Below, in pieces: positions 16,968 to 26,914 of a stretch of 64,000 bases of DNA. Positions within the stretch are counted from its first letter, which is position 1. Each line of letters opens with the position of its first letter. The notes beneath the pieces are model-generated. The model was not told the origin of the DNA. It did no database searches and saw only the letters and a list, made by a program, of their open reading frames with translations. Source of the stretch: Azospirillum sp. RU38E (GTDB lineage Bacteria > Pseudomonadota > Alphaproteobacteria > Azospirillales > Azospirillaceae); contig NZ_FZOI01000008.1 of NCBI RefSeq assembly GCF_900188385.1, forward strand, positions 62,001 through 126,000, read 5' to 3'. A program made the translations under genes and the position numbers.

Positions 16968-17405
16968 CTATTCCTGCGAACCCGGCAGCTTGCCCGGTTC
17001 TTCATAGGCGATGACCACCGCCAGCTTCCACCCGGCAGCCGCATCCCGCCGCAGCACATAGGAGGTGGAAAAGCGCATGATCTCCGCCCGGTCCTCGCTG
17101 CGCAGCAGCCACAAGACCTCGGCCCGCGCCAGATCGGGGCCGCAGGGCCAGGCCCAGACGGCGGCGGGCACCGGCCAAGCCAGGCCAATGCCGTGATAGG
17201 TGGCGAACATCGCCTCCACATAGTGCTGCACCGCTGCATCATCGGCATGGGTCAGCGGATGGGCCGCCGTCAGCACCGTCAGCGGCCGGTCAAACAGGGC
17301 GGTCAGGGCCGCCGCGTCATAGGCGGCGAAGGCAGCGCTGTAACGATCAAAGAAAGCCGCAACCTCGGCCCCGGTCCGATTTTCGCTGTCCATGGAAGCC
17401 TCCAT
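16968..17405 (-). CDS. NTF2/SnoaL-like protein of unknown function
   Basis: 145 residues with the pattern of a cystatin-like alpha+beta NTF2 fold: an N-terminal helix (GAEVAAFFDRYSAAFAAYDAAALTALFDRPLTVL), then strands with Trp/Ala-rich text (AEVLWLLRSEDRAEIMRFSTSYVLRRD, GWKLAVVIAYEEPG). Members range from enzymes to binding proteins, so no function is assigned. Met5 is a second possible start. It is read leftward, separated from parB by a terminator. Confidence 0.65.
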   Translation of the reverse strand: MEASMDSENRTGAEVAAFFDRYSAAFAAYDAAALTALFDRPLTVLTAAHPLTHADDAAVQHYVEAMFATYHGIGLAWPVPAAVWAWPCGPDLARAEVLWLLRSEDRAEIMRFSTSYVLRRDAAAGWKLAVVIAYEEPGKLPGSQE

Positions 17406-17434
17406 TTAATTTATTGATTTTATTGCCATAAAAG

Positions 17435-17458
17435 AAAGGGGCGCCGAAGCGCCCCTTT
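17435..17458. terminator. Rho-independent terminator of the parAB operon
   Basis: A 10-bp stem AAAGGGGCGC/GCGCCCCTTT with a CGAA loop directly after the parB stop codon. On the minus strand it is followed by TTTCTTTTAT, so it terminates the leftward mnmE-to-parB transcript. Confidence 0.85.
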
Positions 17459-17463
17459 GGAAC

Positions 17464-18360
17464 TCACCGCCGCAGGATGCGGTTCAGCACCCCATCCAAC
17501 TGATCCAGATTGCGGTAATGGATCTGCAGCGTGCCCTTCGGCCCGTTGGCGGACAATGTCACCTTCAGCCCCAGCGCGTGCGACATTTCCCGTTCCAGGG
17601 CCACCGTATCCGGCGCCTTTTCCTTTGGCGCAGGGGCAGCGCTGGCCGGCTGTTCGGCCATGCGCTTCACCAGCGCTTCCGTCTGGCGCACATTCAGGCC
17701 CTGCTTGATGACCTCCTGCGCCAGGGCCAGCGGGTCGGCCGCCGTCAACAGGGCGCGGGCATGGCCCATGGACAGGCTGCCATCCTGCACCAGCGCCTTC
17801 ACCGGGTCGGGCAGGGCCAGCAGGCGCAGCATGTTGGCCACATGCGACCGGCTTTTGCCGACGGCGCGCGCCAGATCTTCCTGCGTATGCTCAAACTCAT
17901 CCATCAACCGCTTGAAGCCTTCGGCTTCTTCCAGCGGGGTCAGGTCGGCGCGCTGGATATTCTCGATCAGCGCAATTTCCAGCGCCTCCCGATCCGTCAG
18001 CGTGCGGACCAACACCGGCACTTCATGCAGGCCCGCCAACTGGGCAGCCCGCCAGCGGCGTTCACCGGCGATGATCTCATAGGATTGCGCGCCCGGTGCC
18101 GCTGCAGGATCTTTACGCACCAGCAGCGGCTGCAGGATGCCACGCTCCCGCACGCTTTCCACCAGGGCCGACAGGTCATCCTCGTCGAACTTGCGGCGCG
18201 GCTGATATTTGCCGGGGTGAACATGGTCGATGGGCAGCAGCCGGGTCAGGCGCACCCGATCCACCTGCTGTTCCTCCTCACCACCTGTTGCTTCACCGAA
18301 CAGGGCGGAAAGGCCACGTCCCAGGCCGGTCCGCTGCTGATGCTTTTTCGGTTCATCCAT
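17464..18360 (-). CDS. parB: Chromosome partitioning protein ParB
   Basis: 298 residues. The N-terminus RTGLGRGLSALFGE is the conserved ParA-contact segment. Next come the ParB/Srx CTP-binding domain (PGKYQPRRKFDEDDLSALVESVRERGILQPLLVR and GERRWRAAQLAG) and the helix-turn-helix region (LTPLEEAEGFKRLMDEF, QEDLARAVGKSRSHVANMLRLLALP), and a C-terminal dimerisation part (LDQLDGVLNRILRR). ParB loads at parS, spreads as a CTP clamp and positions the origin with ParA. Three parS sites lie within 10.5 kb upstream. The gene overlaps parA by 8 bases. Confidence 0.97.
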   Translation of the reverse strand: MDEPKKHQQRTGLGRGLSALFGEATGGEEEQQVDRVRLTRLLPIDHVHPGKYQPRRKFDEDDLSALVESVRERGILQPLLVRKDPAAAPGAQSYEIIAGERRWRAAQLAGLHEVPVLVRTLTDREALEIALIENIQRADLTPLEEAEGFKRLMDEFEHTQEDLARAVGKSRSHVANMLRLLALPDPVKALVQDGSLSMGHARALLTAADPLALAQEVIKQGLNVRQTEALVKRMAEQPASAAPAPKEKAPDTVALEREMSHALGLKVTLSANGPKGTLQIHYRNLDQLDGVLNRILRR

Positions 18361-19171
18361 AAGCCAACTGCCGCTTCCGCTCGCGCTTCAACATCTCGCC
18401 CGCCAGATGGATATAGGCCTGTGCGCCGGCTGACTTGTGGTCATACAGCAGCACCGGCTTCCCATGGCTGGGCGCCTCGGATACCCGCACATTGCGGGGG
18501 ATCACTGTCTCGTACACTTTCTCCCCGAAGAAGCCGCGCACATCGGCGGCCACCATGTCGGAGAGATTGTTACGACGATCAAACATGGTCAGCACCACGC
18601 CGTTGATTTCCAGCGTGGGGTTGAAAGCGCGCTTCACCCGCTCGATGGTGCGGATCAGATGCGACAGCCCTTCCAGGGCATAGAATTCACATTGCAGCGG
18701 CACCAGCACGGCATCCGCCGCCGCCAGCGCATTCAGGGTCAACAGGCCCAGGGCAGGGGGGCAATCGATCAGGATATAATCGAAGCCGCCGGTGGATTTT
18801 TCCAAACTGTCCTTCAGGCGGAATTCCCGGCGTTCGACGCCGACCAGTTCCACCTCCGCGCCCGACAGATCGACATTGGCCGTCACCACCCACAGGCCGG
18901 GGACCGTGGTGGTCACCGCCACCTCTTCCACCGTCAGGTCGGCAAACAGCAGATCATAAATGCCAAATTCGCGGTTGGACTGGGGAATGCCCAGGCCGGT
19001 GGAGGCATTGCCCTGCGGATCATTATCGATGATCAGCACGCGCTTGCCCACCGCTGCCAGGGCGGTGGCCAGGTTAATGGTGGTGGTGGTTTTCCCCACG
19101 CCGCCCTTCTGGTTGGCAAGCGCGATGATATGGGCACGGGTGGCGGGAATGGGCAGAGACATGCTCGACAC
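18353..19171 (-). CDS. parA: Chromosome partitioning ATPase ParA
   Basis: 272 residues with the deviant Walker A motif KGGVGKTTT (22-30), whose first Lys marks the MinD/ParA family, the Walker A' region VLIIDNDPQGNASTGLG and the Walker B-like YILIDCPPALGLLTLNAL. ParA forms ATP-dependent gradients on the nucleoid that move ParB-parS complexes. A second ATG three codons on is also possible. It lies between rsmG (36 bases away) and parB (overlapping), the common alphaproteobacterial order. Confidence 0.97.
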   Translation of the reverse strand: MSSMSLPIPATRAHIIALANQKGGVGKTTTTINLATALAAVGKRVLIIDNDPQGNASTGLGIPQSNREFGIYDLLFADLTVEEVAVTTTVPGLWVVTANVDLSGAEVELVGVERREFRLKDSLEKSTGGFDYILIDCPPALGLLTLNALAAADAVLVPLQCEFYALEGLSHLIRTIERVKRAFNPTLEINGVVLTMFDRRNNLSDMVAADVRGFFGEKVYETVIPRNVRVSEAPSHGKPVLLYDHKSAGAQAYIHLAGEMLKRERKRQLAYG

Positions 19172-19207
19172 TCTCGTTAACCTCAGGTTTGGCGCGCGTG
19201 ACGCGGA

Positions 19208-19819
19208 TCAGCGCGGAGAAATGTCGGACAGGCGAAGCAAGGTGCCCGCCGCGTCAGTCTGGCTGGGAAAACGCTCAATGCGCATATTCCAGGAATCTCG
19301 CACGGCGGTCAATTCATCCTCCGCTGTCTTGCCCTTGGGGAACAGGCAAACACCTTCCTTTTTCAACAGGCGGTGTGCCCAGGGCAACAGCATGGTCAGT
19401 TCCGCCAGGGCACGCGCCGACACAATATCCGCCGGCGGCACCTCCGCCACCTCAATCCGCACGGCATGGACGGTGGCCGGAGCCCCCGTCAAGCGGGCGG
19501 TTTCCCGCAAAAAGGCGGCCTTGCGTACATCGGATTCCACCAGATGCACCGACGGCACCCCCATGATGGCCAGCACCAGACCGGGGAAGCCGGCACCCGA
19601 TCCCAGATCGACCTGAACCTGGGTTCCTGCAGGGACCAGCGCAAATAACTGGGCGGAGTCGGCCAGATGGCGGCCCCAAATATCATCCAGAGTGCTCTTG
19701 GCCACCAGATTGATGGCCGGGTTCCACTTGCGAAGTTGGGCCTCATAGACCTGCAGCTTGTCCAGTGTTTCACGTGAAACACCGAAACGGGCCTGGAACT
19801 GCGCCGGGGTCATCAGCAT
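19208..19819 (-). CDS. rsmG: 16S rRNA (guanine-527 N7)-methyltransferase
   Basis: 203 residues. The GidB/RsmG fold is shown by AINLVAKSTLDDIWGRHLADSAQL, the S-adenosylmethionine loop VDLGSGAGFPGLVLAI and VHLVESDVRKAAFLRET. It methylates G527 of 16S rRNA in the cytoplasm. A parS site is inside its 5' coding part. Two Met codons (residues 1 and 3) are possible starts. It sits between mnmG (60 bases upstream) and parA. Confidence 0.95.
   Translation of the reverse strand: MLMTPAQFQARFGVSRETLDKLQVYEAQLRKWNPAINLVAKSTLDDIWGRHLADSAQLFALVPAGTQVQVDLGSGAGFPGLVLAIMGVPSVHLVESDVRKAAFLRETARLTGAPATVHAVRIEVAEVPPADIVSARALAELTMLLPWAHRLLKKEGVCLFPKGKTAEDELTAVRDSWNMRIERFPSQTDAAGTLLRLSDISPR
19766..19781. promoter_or_regulatory. 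parS site 1 (inside rsmG)
   Basis: Perfect palindrome TGTTTCACGTGAAACA, identical to the bacterial parS consensus bound by ParB. It is embedded near codon 13 of rsmG. Confidence 0.95.
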
Positions 19820-19879
19820 CCTCTAAGGCAACGGAACAGGGGCCAGCGATAACGAAGCCGGCCCCCCGTCGTCAAGCGA

Positions 19880-21739
19880 TCAAGCGGCTGTATGCCGCTT
19901 CTTCACATGGCGCAACAGGGCGGTCAGCGCTGCAGGCGTCATGCCGGGAATACGGGCAGCAGCCCCCAGGGTCGCCGGCTTGGCATTGCGCAGCTTCTGC
20001 CGGATTTCGGCAGAGAGGGAGGCGATGCTGTCCGGGTCCAGATCGGTCGGCAATTCCAGCGCCTCATCCTTGCGGAAGGCACGGATATCGGCTTCCTGCC
20101 GATCCAGATATCCGGCGTACTTGCCATCAATTTCCACCTGCTCGGCAATGTCCGGCGACAGGCTGTTCAGTTCCGGCCAGACCTGGCAGAGGCGGGGGAA
20201 ATCAATCTCTGGATAGCGCAACAGGTCCAGCGCCGTGCGGCGGACGCCATCCTTGTTGATATGCAGCCCGTGCTTCTCCAACTCATTCGGCGTGGCCGAC
20301 AGGCCGGTGAACAGGGCTCGCGCCTCGGCCAGCGCCTGCTTCTTCGCCGCCCAATGGGCGGTACGTTCGGCCCCGATGACGCCGATGGACAGGCCCCGGT
20401 CGGTCAGCCGCTGGTCGGCATTATCGGCGCGCAGCAACAGGCGATATTCCGCCCGGCTGGTGAACATGCGGTAGGGCTCGTTGGTGCCGCGCGTGATCAG
20501 ATCATCAATCAGCACACCGATATAGGCTTCCGCCCGGTCCAGCACGAAGGGGGCGGAACCGGCAACGGCCAAGGCGGCATTGATACCGGCGATCAGCCCC
20601 TGCGCCGCCGCTTCCTCATACCCGGTCGTACCGTTGATCTGCCCAGCCAGGAACAGGCGGGGCAGGCGGCGGGTTTCCAGCGTGCGGGTCAGCTCACGCG
20701 GATCAATATAATCATATTCGATGGCATAGCCGGGCCGGATCATCCGCACCTGTTCCAGGCCGGGGATATGCTTGAGTATTTCAAGCTGCACATCGCGCGG
20801 CAGGCTGGTGGAGATGCCATTGGGATAAACCGTGTCATCGTCCAGCCCCTCCGGCTCCAGGAAAATCTGGTGCCGGTCCTTGTCAGCGAAGCGGACAATC
20901 TTGTCCTCCACGCTGGGGCAATAGCGCGGGCCGATGCCTTCGATCTGGCCGGAATACATCGGCGCCCGGTGGATATTCTCCCGGATGATGCGATGGACCG
21001 CCTCGGTCGTATAGGTGATGGCACAATCGATCTGCGGTGTGGTGATGGCGCGGGTGAGGGTGGAGAAGGGCGGCGGCGGCATGTCGCCCGGCTGCGCTTC
21101 CAGCCCCGCCCAGTCAATGGTCTTGCCATCCAGGCGGGGGGGCGTGCCCGTCTTCAACCGGCCCAGGGTAAAGCCCACCCGTTCCAGCGTGTCAGACAGG
21201 CCGAGGGCCGGGGCTTCGCCCACACGGCCAGCGGGAATTTTCTCTTCGCCAATATGGATCAGGCCGCGCAGGAAAGTGCCGGTGGTCAACACCACGGCCC
21301 CGGCGCGGATGGTTTCGCCCGTCGCCGTCACCACGCCGGCGCAATGGCCGGCGGCGTCGATCACCAGATCTTCCACCGCGGCTGCGATGATGGTCAGGTT
21401 TTCCTGTGCCGCCAATGCTGCCTGCATGGCGTTGCGATAAAGCTTGCGGTCGGCCTGGGCGCGGGGGCCGCGCACGGCAGGGCCCTTTGACCGGTTCAGG
21501 ATGCGGAACTGGATGCCGCCCTGGTCGGTGACACGGCCCATCACCCCATCCAGCGCGTCGATCTCCCGCACAAGATGGCCCTTGCCCAAACCACCGATGG
21601 CCGGGTTGCACGACATCTCGCCAATGGTTTCGATCTTATGGGTCACCAGCGCCGTGCGGGCACCCGCACGCGCCGCCGCAGCGGCAGCCTCGCATCCCGC
21701 ATGGCCGCCGCCAACCACGATCACATCATAGTTCTGCAT
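19880..21739 (-). CDS. mnmG: tRNA uridine 5-carboxymethylaminomethyl modification enzyme MnmG
   Basis: 619 residues, usual for MnmG (GidA). The FAD-binding start [23 protein letters not shown] follows Met1 directly, which fixes the ATG at 21739 rather than a TTG 12 codons upstream. Other family words are [22 protein letters not shown] and [18 protein letters not shown], with the catalytic Cys of the first and the loop of the second. With MnmE it modifies U34 of tRNAs reading NNA/NNG codons. It is separated by 82 bases from mnmE. Confidence 0.97.
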   Translation of the reverse strand: MQNYDVIVVGGGHAGCEAAAAAARAGARTALVTHKIETIGEMSCNPAIGGLGKGHLVREIDALDGVMGRVTDQGGIQFRILNRSKGPAVRGPRAQADRKLYRNAMQAALAAQENLTIIAAAVEDLVIDAAGHCAGVVTATGETIRAGAVVLTTGTFLRGLIHIGEEKIPAGRVGEAPALGLSDTLERVGFTLGRLKTGTPPRLDGKTIDWAGLEAQPGDMPPPPFSTLTRAITTPQIDCAITYTTEAVHRIIRENIHRAPMYSGQIEGIGPRYCPSVEDKIVRFADKDRHQIFLEPEGLDDDTVYPNGISTSLPRDVQLEILKHIPGLEQVRMIRPGYAIEYDYIDPRELTRTLETRRLPRLFLAGQINGTTGYEEAAAQGLIAGINAALAVAGSAPFVLDRAEAYIGVLIDDLITRGTNEPYRMFTSRAEYRLLLRADNADQRLTDRGLSIGVIGAERTAHWAAKKQALAEARALFTGLSATPNELEKHGLHINKDGVRRTALDLLRYPEIDFPRLCQVWPELNSLSPDIAEQVEIDGKYAGYLDRQEADIRAFRKDEALELPTDLDPDSIASLSAEIRQKLRNAKPATLGAAARIPGMTPAALTALLRHVKKRHTAA

Positions 21740-21821
21740 GGGGCGGAAAATACGGCGAAATGGTTCGCCTGTCAAAGCGGCGGGTGCGCATGGGTCATAG
21801 CGCGCCGCCGCTGGGGTGGGG

Positions 21822-23138
21822 CTATTTCCCGATGCAGAAATCCCGGAAGATCACGTCCAGCAATTCTTCCACATCCACCCGCCCGGTGATGCGACCCAGG
21901 GCGCGGGCGGCGAGGCGGACATCTTCGGCGGCCAGTTCGGGCAGGGAGGCGGAGAGCGCCCGCTGCAGGTTCTCCCGGCATTCCTCCAGCGCCGCCCGGT
22001 GGCGGGCGCGGGTCAGAGCCGGGGCACCGGACGGGGCGTAGCGGCGGGAGACTTCATCGGTCAATGCCTGCAGCAGCGCCGGCACGCCGTCGCCGGTGCG
22101 GGCGGAGACCTGCAGCACCGGCTGGGCGGACAGCGGCGGGGTGGCGCCCGGCTGGTCAGCCTTGTTCATCACCAACAGCGCATCGCCATCGGCTAGGGCT
22201 AGGGTCGCCGGGTCGGGATCGGACAGGCCATCGAAGACCAGCAGTTTCAGGTCCGCCTTGGCCGCCCGGTCCAGTGCCCGGCGAATGCCTTCGCTTTCCA
22301 CCTGATCGGCGGCATCGCGCAGGCCCGCCGTGTCGGCCAGCAAAACCGGATAGCCGCCCAAATCCAACTGCACCTCAATCACATCGCGCGTCGTGCCGGC
22401 CTGGTTGGAGACGATGGCCACATCACGCCGGGCAATCGCGTTCATCAGGCTGGATTTGCCGGCATTGGGTGCCCCCAGAATGGCAATGGAAATCCCATCA
22501 CGCAGCCGCTCCCCCCGGCCTTGATCGGCCAGATGCGCGGATAGCTCCTCCACCAAGGCCAACACCACCGGGCGCACGGCGTCGGACAGGCCGCCGGGCA
22601 AATCCTCCTCCGGGAAGTCGATATCGGCTTCCAGATGGGCCAGCGCGCGGGTCAGCCGGTGACGCCAGCCCTCATAAAGCTGGCCCAAGGCGCCTTCCAT
22701 CTGGCGCAGGGCCTGGCGGCGCTGCGCGGCGGTTTCGGCATCCACCAGATCGGCGATGGCCTCGGCCTCGGTCAAATCCAGCTTGCCATTCTCAAAGGCC
22801 CGCCGGCTGAACTCCCCCGGTTCGGCCACGCGCAGGCCCAGATGGGTCAGGGCGCTGGTGGCCGCGTTCAACACCGCCCGCCCGCCATGCAGATGCAGTT
22901 CCGCCACATCCTCACCGGTAAAGCTGGCCGGGCCGGGGAACCAGAGCAACAGGGCCTTGTCGAACAGCTCCCCGGTCGCCGGATCGGTCAGGCCCGCCAG
23001 CCGGGCCATGCGCGGACGGGGTAGGGTACCCGCCAGCGCCTGCAGGGTGGGGCCTGCAGCGGGGCCTGTAATCCGGATCACCTGCACCCCGGCACGGCCG
23101 GCGGCAGAGGCCAGGGCAAAAATCGTATCGGCCTGCAT
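21822..23138 (-). CDS. mnmE: tRNA modification GTPase MnmE
   Basis: 438 residues. The formyl-folate-binding N-terminal domain begins [23 protein letters not shown] and includes the [28 protein letters not shown] block. The inserted G domain has Walker [10 protein letters not shown], the G3 DTAGLRD and NKAD. The C-terminus is the invariant catalytic CIGK. It forms the MnmE-MnmG complex for tRNA U34 modification. The ATG at 23138 is preferred because a longer frame would run through the parS site just upstream and adds unrelated residues. Confidence 0.97.
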   Translation of the reverse strand: MQADTIFALASAAGRAGVQVIRITGPAAGPTLQALAGTLPRPRMARLAGLTDPATGELFDKALLLWFPGPASFTGEDVAELHLHGGRAVLNAATSALTHLGLRVAEPGEFSRRAFENGKLDLTEAEAIADLVDAETAAQRRQALRQMEGALGQLYEGWRHRLTRALAHLEADIDFPEEDLPGGLSDAVRPVVLALVEELSAHLADQGRGERLRDGISIAILGAPNAGKSSLMNAIARRDVAIVSNQAGTTRDVIEVQLDLGGYPVLLADTAGLRDAADQVESEGIRRALDRAAKADLKLLVFDGLSDPDPATLALADGDALLVMNKADQPGATPPLSAQPVLQVSARTGDGVPALLQALTDEVSRRYAPSGAPALTRARHRAALEECRENLQRALSASLPELAAEDVRLAARALGRITGRVDVEELLDVIFRDFCIGK

Positions 23139-23144
23139 CAGCGG

Positions 23145-23160
23145 TGTTTCACGTGGAACA
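23145..23160. promoter_or_regulatory. parS site 2 (upstream of mnmE)
   Basis: TGTTTCACGTGGAACA, one base from the perfect palindrome and a known natural variant of parS. It lies 7 bases before the mnmE start, where ParB binding could also affect mnmE expression. Confidence 0.9.
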
Positions 23161-23184
23161 TGGAAGGGAACGGGCGGGAAGGGC

Positions 23185-23553
23185 TCAGCCCTGACGGGCG
23201 GCAATATCTTCGGGCTTTTTGTCCTGCGGCTGCAGCATCAGCCGTTCCACCCGCGCGCCCTCCACCAGATGGGTCTGCAGGATCTCATCAATATCGGCCT
23301 TGTCACGGAACGTGTACCAGACCCCTTCCGGGTAGATCACCAAGCAAGGCCCAAGCTCGCAGCGGTCGAGACAGCCGGCATTATTGATGCGCACCTGCTT
23401 GCCCAGACCCAGGCCGGTGGCCTTCTTCTTCATATAATCGCGCAGCTCATCCGCGCCCTTTTCGCGGCAGCAGCCACGGGGGTGGCCCGGCTCCCGCTCA
23501 TTGGTGCAGCAGAACACATGGGCACGGAAATACAGGGCGGGATCGTCGCTCAC
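23185..23553 (-). CDS. Thioredoxin-like [2Fe-2S] ferredoxin
   Basis: 122 residues from a GTG that overlaps the upstream stop (GTGA), indicating coupled translation. The thioredoxin-like ferredoxin pattern is visible: first Cys pair FCCTNER, then GCCREKGADELRDYMKK, INNAGCLDRCELGPCLVIYPEGVWY with the cluster cysteines, a Lys/Asp-rich helix DKADIDEILQTHL and a basic end. Such proteins carry a [2Fe-2S] cluster and shuttle electrons or stabilise other redox proteins. The partner is unknown. It is the downstream member of a two-gene unit with a DUF6489 protein. Confidence 0.85.
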   Translation of the reverse strand: MSDDPALYFRAHVFCCTNEREPGHPRGCCREKGADELRDYMKKKATGLGLGKQVRINNAGCLDRCELGPCLVIYPEGVWYTFRDKADIDEILQTHLVEGARVERLMLQPQDKKPEDIAARQG

Positions 23554-23810
23554 TTCTTGCCATCCTTCGGCCCGGTGCCCATGGCGTTGGACATCTGCGA
23601 CCACATTAATTTCTGGAACTGTTCAAAGCCCTGCAGCCCCATGGGCAGCCAGGTCTTGAACATGGTTTCCGGGTCCATGGCGGCGATGTTGGCGGAAAGC
23701 TGATCCTGCATCTGCCGCATCAGCGCCTGTTGCATGGGCTGCACATCGGGCAAGCCCATGAAGGTCCGCGCCTCCTCCGGCGTACAGTCGATATCGATCG
23801 TGACCTTCAT
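23550..23810 (-). CDS. DUF6489 family small protein
   Basis: 86 residues beginning MKVTIDIDCTPEEARTFMGLPDV, the standard start of this alphaproteobacterial family, with a long amphipathic helix rich in Gln and Met (VQPMQQALMRQMQDQLSAN) and ending in a Lys tail. Function is unknown; the composition suggests an apolipoprotein- or phasin-like helical protein (inference). It reads into the ferredoxin gene with a 4-base overlap. Met1 at 23810 is chosen because the family starts there; the frame extends 10 codons further upstream. Confidence 0.75.
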   Translation of the reverse strand: MKVTIDIDCTPEEARTFMGLPDVQPMQQALMRQMQDQLSANIAAMDPETMFKTWLPMGLQGFEQFQKLMWSQMSNAMGTGPKDGKK

Positions 23811-23995
23811 GCCGCACCTTTCGCGCTGTTGCTGGCGCAACAGAGTGCGTCAGCCATGTTCCGGTTCGGGCTGGATTTTTCCCGCACCCTGGGTTCAACA
23901 CAAGGATAAACTAAATGAGAGTCATGGGCCTGACGCGTTTGTCTGGCAGAATGACGAAAAGAGAAGCGGCGTGGCAGCGCCGCAGGAGAGAATCA

Positions 23996-26038
23996 ATGTC
24001 CACAAACGCCAACAGCACCAGCGGTAACCGGTTGGGAGAAGAGACCAGCCCCTATCTTCTGCAGCATAAGGACAACCCCGTCCATTGGCTGGCCTGGGGG
24101 CCAGAAGCGCTGGCCAAGGCCAAGGCGGAGGGAAAACCCATCCTGCTGTCGGTCGGCTATGCCGCCTGCCATTGGTGCCATGTGATGGCGCATGAGAGTT
24201 TCGAGAATCCGGCCATCGCCGAACTGATGAACCAGCTATTCATCAATATCAAGGTGGATCGGGAGGAGCGGCCGGACATTGACCAGATCTATCAGCAGGC
24301 CTTGGCGTTGCTGGGCCAGCAGGGTGGCTGGCCGCTGACCATGTTCCTGACGCCCGATGGGCAACCTTTCTGGGGTGGCACCTATTTCCCGCCAGAGGCC
24401 CGCTGGGGCCGCGCTGGTTTCCCCGATGTACTGCGCGGGGTGGCCGCGACCTATGCCAGGGAACCGGACAAGGTTCAGCGCAATGTCACAGCATTGCGCG
24501 ATGCCATGCTGCGACTGGCCCAGGGGCGCCCGGGCAGCGATGTCGGGCCCGATACGCTGGTGCAGGTGGCGGGTCAGTTGGTGCGCGAAATTGATCCGCG
24601 CTGGGGCGGCATCGGGGAGGCACCCAAATTCCCCCAGCCCTCCATCTTTGAACTGCTATGGCGGGCCTATCGGCTGAGCGGTAAGCCGGAATTCAGCGCC
24701 GCCGTCACCCATACTTTGTCCTGCATGGCGCAGGGCGGCATCTATGATCATCTGGGCGGCGGCTTTGCCCGTTATTCCACCGACGAGATGTGGCTGGTGC
24801 CGCATTTCGAAAAGATGCTCTACGACAATGCCCAGCTTGTGGAGCTGATGGCCCTGGTCTGGGCGGAGACGCGCAACCCGCTGCTGGCCACCCGAATTGA
24901 GGAGACCATCGGCTGGGTGCTGACGGAGATGGTGGCCGAAGGCGGCGGTTTCGCCGCCACCCTGGATGCCGATAGCGAGGGGGAGGAAGGCCGCTTCTAT
25001 GTCTGGAGCCTGTCGGAAATCCAACGCCTGCTGCCCGCCGATGATCTGGACCTGTTCTGCCAGACCTATGGGGTAACGGCAGAGGGCAATTGGGAAGATC
25101 ACAATATCCTGACCCGCATGGGGCAGGCGGGGCTGAGCGATCCGGCAACGGAAGAAAGATTGGCCCGCTGCCGCGCCATCCTGCTGCAGGCCCGCGCCGG
25201 CCGGGTGCGTCCCGGTTGGGATGATAAGGTGCTGGCCGACTGGAACGGGTTGATGATCGCCGCCATGGCCAAGGCGGCGGTTCTGTTCGACCGGGCCGAT
25301 TGGCTGGGGGCCGCCCGCACCGCCTTTGCCTTTGTCAGCGGTCAGATGACCCGGCCGGATGGGCGGCTGTACCATAGCTGGCGCGACGGCCGTGCCCGGC
25401 ATGATGGCACGCTGGAAGACCATGCCAATATGGCCCGTGCCGCCACGGCGCTGTATGAGGCAACCGGGGACCGCCGCTTCCTGGATCAGGCCGAACGCTG
25501 GGTTGGCCTGATCCAGAAGCATTTCCATGATGATGCCGATGGCGGCTATTTCGTCACCGCCGATGATGCTGCAGGGCTGATCATGCGGCCCCGTCATGCC
25601 CATGATAATGCCGTGCCTGCAGGCAATGGCACCCTGGTTGGCCTGTTCAGCCGCCTCTGGTATCTGACCGGCAAGGATGAATATCGCCAGCAGGCCGACG
25701 CCCTGATCACCGCCTTCGCCGGGGAGGTGGGGCGGAACTTCTTCCCCCTGGCAACCTATCTGAATGGTATTGACCTGCGCCATAACGGCATCCAACTGGT
25801 GCTGATCGGGCAACCGGGGGAACAAGGGCTGCAGGCCCTGCAGCAGGCGTCCAACAGCCTGTCCTTGCCCAACCTGATCAGCCTGCATTTTTCAGCCTGC
25901 GATGAAATTCCCCCCGGACATCCAGCCACGGGAAAGGCTATGGTTAACAATCTGGCGACGGCTTATGTATGTCGTCAGCAAAGCTGTTCGTTACCCGTGA
26001 CAGGGCCCGAAGAACTGCGTCGCCTGCTTGGGGCGTAA
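23996..26038 (+). CDS. Thioredoxin domain-containing protein of the DUF255/YyaL family
   Basis: 680 residues. The N-terminal part is the thioredoxin-like DUF255 domain: [44 protein letters not shown] with a CxxC-like [14 protein letters not shown] and [15 protein letters not shown]. The rest is an (alpha/alpha)6-barrel resembling N-acylglucosamine 2-epimerases ([35 protein letters not shown] and later [15 protein letters not shown]). Members (human SSP411 homologues) have no settled function. ATG at 23996 has AGGAGAG upstream; the frame is open 27 codons further up but that region is low-quality protein. It starts a rightward group with the hydrolase gene. Confidence 0.92.
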   Translation: MSTNANSTSGNRLGEETSPYLLQHKDNPVHWLAWGPEALAKAKAEGKPILLSVGYAACHWCHVMAHESFENPAIAELMNQLFINIKVDREERPDIDQIYQQALALLGQQGGWPLTMFLTPDGQPFWGGTYFPPEARWGRAGFPDVLRGVAATYAREPDKVQRNVTALRDAMLRLAQGRPGSDVGPDTLVQVAGQLVREIDPRWGGIGEAPKFPQPSIFELLWRAYRLSGKPEFSAAVTHTLSCMAQGGIYDHLGGGFARYSTDEMWLVPHFEKMLYDNAQLVELMALVWAETRNPLLATRIEETIGWVLTEMVAEGGGFAATLDADSEGEEGRFYVWSLSEIQRLLPADDLDLFCQTYGVTAEGNWEDHNILTRMGQAGLSDPATEERLARCRAILLQARAGRVRPGWDDKVLADWNGLMIAAMAKAAVLFDRADWLGAARTAFAFVSGQMTRPDGRLYHSWRDGRARHDGTLEDHANMARAATALYEATGDRRFLDQAERWVGLIQKHFHDDADGGYFVTADDAAGLIMRPRHAHDNAVPAGNGTLVGLFSRLWYLTGKDEYRQQADALITAFAGEVGRNFFPLATYLNGIDLRHNGIQLVLIGQPGEQGLQALQQASNSLSLPNLISLHFSACDEIPPGHPATGKAMVNNLATAYVCRQQSCSLPVTGPEELRRLLGA

Positions 26039-26109
26039 ATAGTCGGGGCCCTTATGTCAGTGCTTTCATCCGACCCTTTTTCACCACCACCTTGTGAAGG
26101 ATTTTTCCC

Positions 26110-26805
26110 ATGACCGAGGTTACGATCCAGGCCAATGATGGCGGCAGCTTCAATGCCTATCTCGCCGCCCCTGCAGGGGGCGAGGGCGCAGCGATTATCG
26201 TTATTCAGGAAATTTTCGGCGTGAATGCCAACCTGCGTGCCATTTGCGACAAGTACGCGGCGCAAGGTTATTTTGCCATCGCCCCCGATCTGTTCTGGCG
26301 CCAGGAACCCGGCGTTTCCATCACCGACCAGACGGAAGAGGAATGGAAAAAGGCGTTTTCACTCTATCAGGGTTTCAACGAGACAAAGGGCGTGGAAGAT
26401 CTGGAAGCCACGCTGGATTTCATCCGCGCCTATCCCGGCGTCACTGGCAAGGTCGGCTCCGTCGGTTTCTGCCTGGGGGGCAAGCTGGCCTATTTCATGG
26501 CCACCCGCACGGACGCCGATGCCAATGTCAGCTATTATGGTGTGGGCATTGAGGCCAGCCTGGGTGAGGCGTCCGCCATCGTGCATCCGCTGCTGATGCA
26601 TATTGCGGAGAAGGATGGTTTCGTGCCGCCCGAGGCTCAGGCCAAAATCCGCGAGACGCTGGCCGGCAACGCGCTGGTGGAACTCCACACCTATGAAGGC
26701 CAGGACCATGCCTTCACCCGCATCGGCGGCAAACATTATGATGAGCGCGCCGCCACCATTGCCCATGGCCGCACGGCGGAATTCTTCGCCAAGAACCTGG
26801 CGTGA
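26110..26805 (+). CDS. Dienelactone hydrolase family protein
   Basis: 231 residues, typical for the family. The catalytic residues are visible: Glu36 in VIQEIFG, nucleophile Cys121 in GSVGFCLGGKLAY, Asp in IAEKDGFVPPE and His in YEGQDHAFTRIG. The family hydrolyses lactones such as carboxymethylenebutenolide in aromatic catabolism, but many members act on other esters and no catabolic cluster surrounds it. An AAGGA precedes the ATG. A terminator follows 60 bases after the stop. Confidence 0.9.
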   Translation: MTEVTIQANDGGSFNAYLAAPAGGEGAAIIVIQEIFGVNANLRAICDKYAAQGYFAIAPDLFWRQEPGVSITDQTEEEWKKAFSLYQGFNETKGVEDLEATLDFIRAYPGVTGKVGSVGFCLGGKLAYFMATRTDADANVSYYGVGIEASLGEASAIVHPLLMHIAEKDGFVPPEAQAKIRETLAGNALVELHTYEGQDHAFTRIGGKHYDERAATIAHGRTAEFFAKNLA

Positions 26806-26866
26806 TGATGAAGGACAGGCCCTGTGATGATCATCGCAGAGGCTGAGTATTCCCGCTTGCATGATC

Positions 26867-26898
26867 AGGGCCGGCCATTGCGCCGGCCCTTTTCTTTT
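26867..26898 (+). terminator. Rho-independent terminator after the dienelactone hydrolase gene
   Basis: Stem AGGGCCGGC/GCCGGCCCT with a 6-base loop CATTGC, followed by TTTCTTTT. It ends 17 bases before the next start codon, so the quinone oxidoreductase gene must have its own promoter or be read through. Confidence 0.85.
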
Positions 26899-26914
26899 CC
26901 GCAGGAGTGAAGTG

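Noticed and set aside
19892-21490. Long rightward frame of about 530 codons
   Set aside because: It is the antisense shadow of mnmG, with no recognisable domain.
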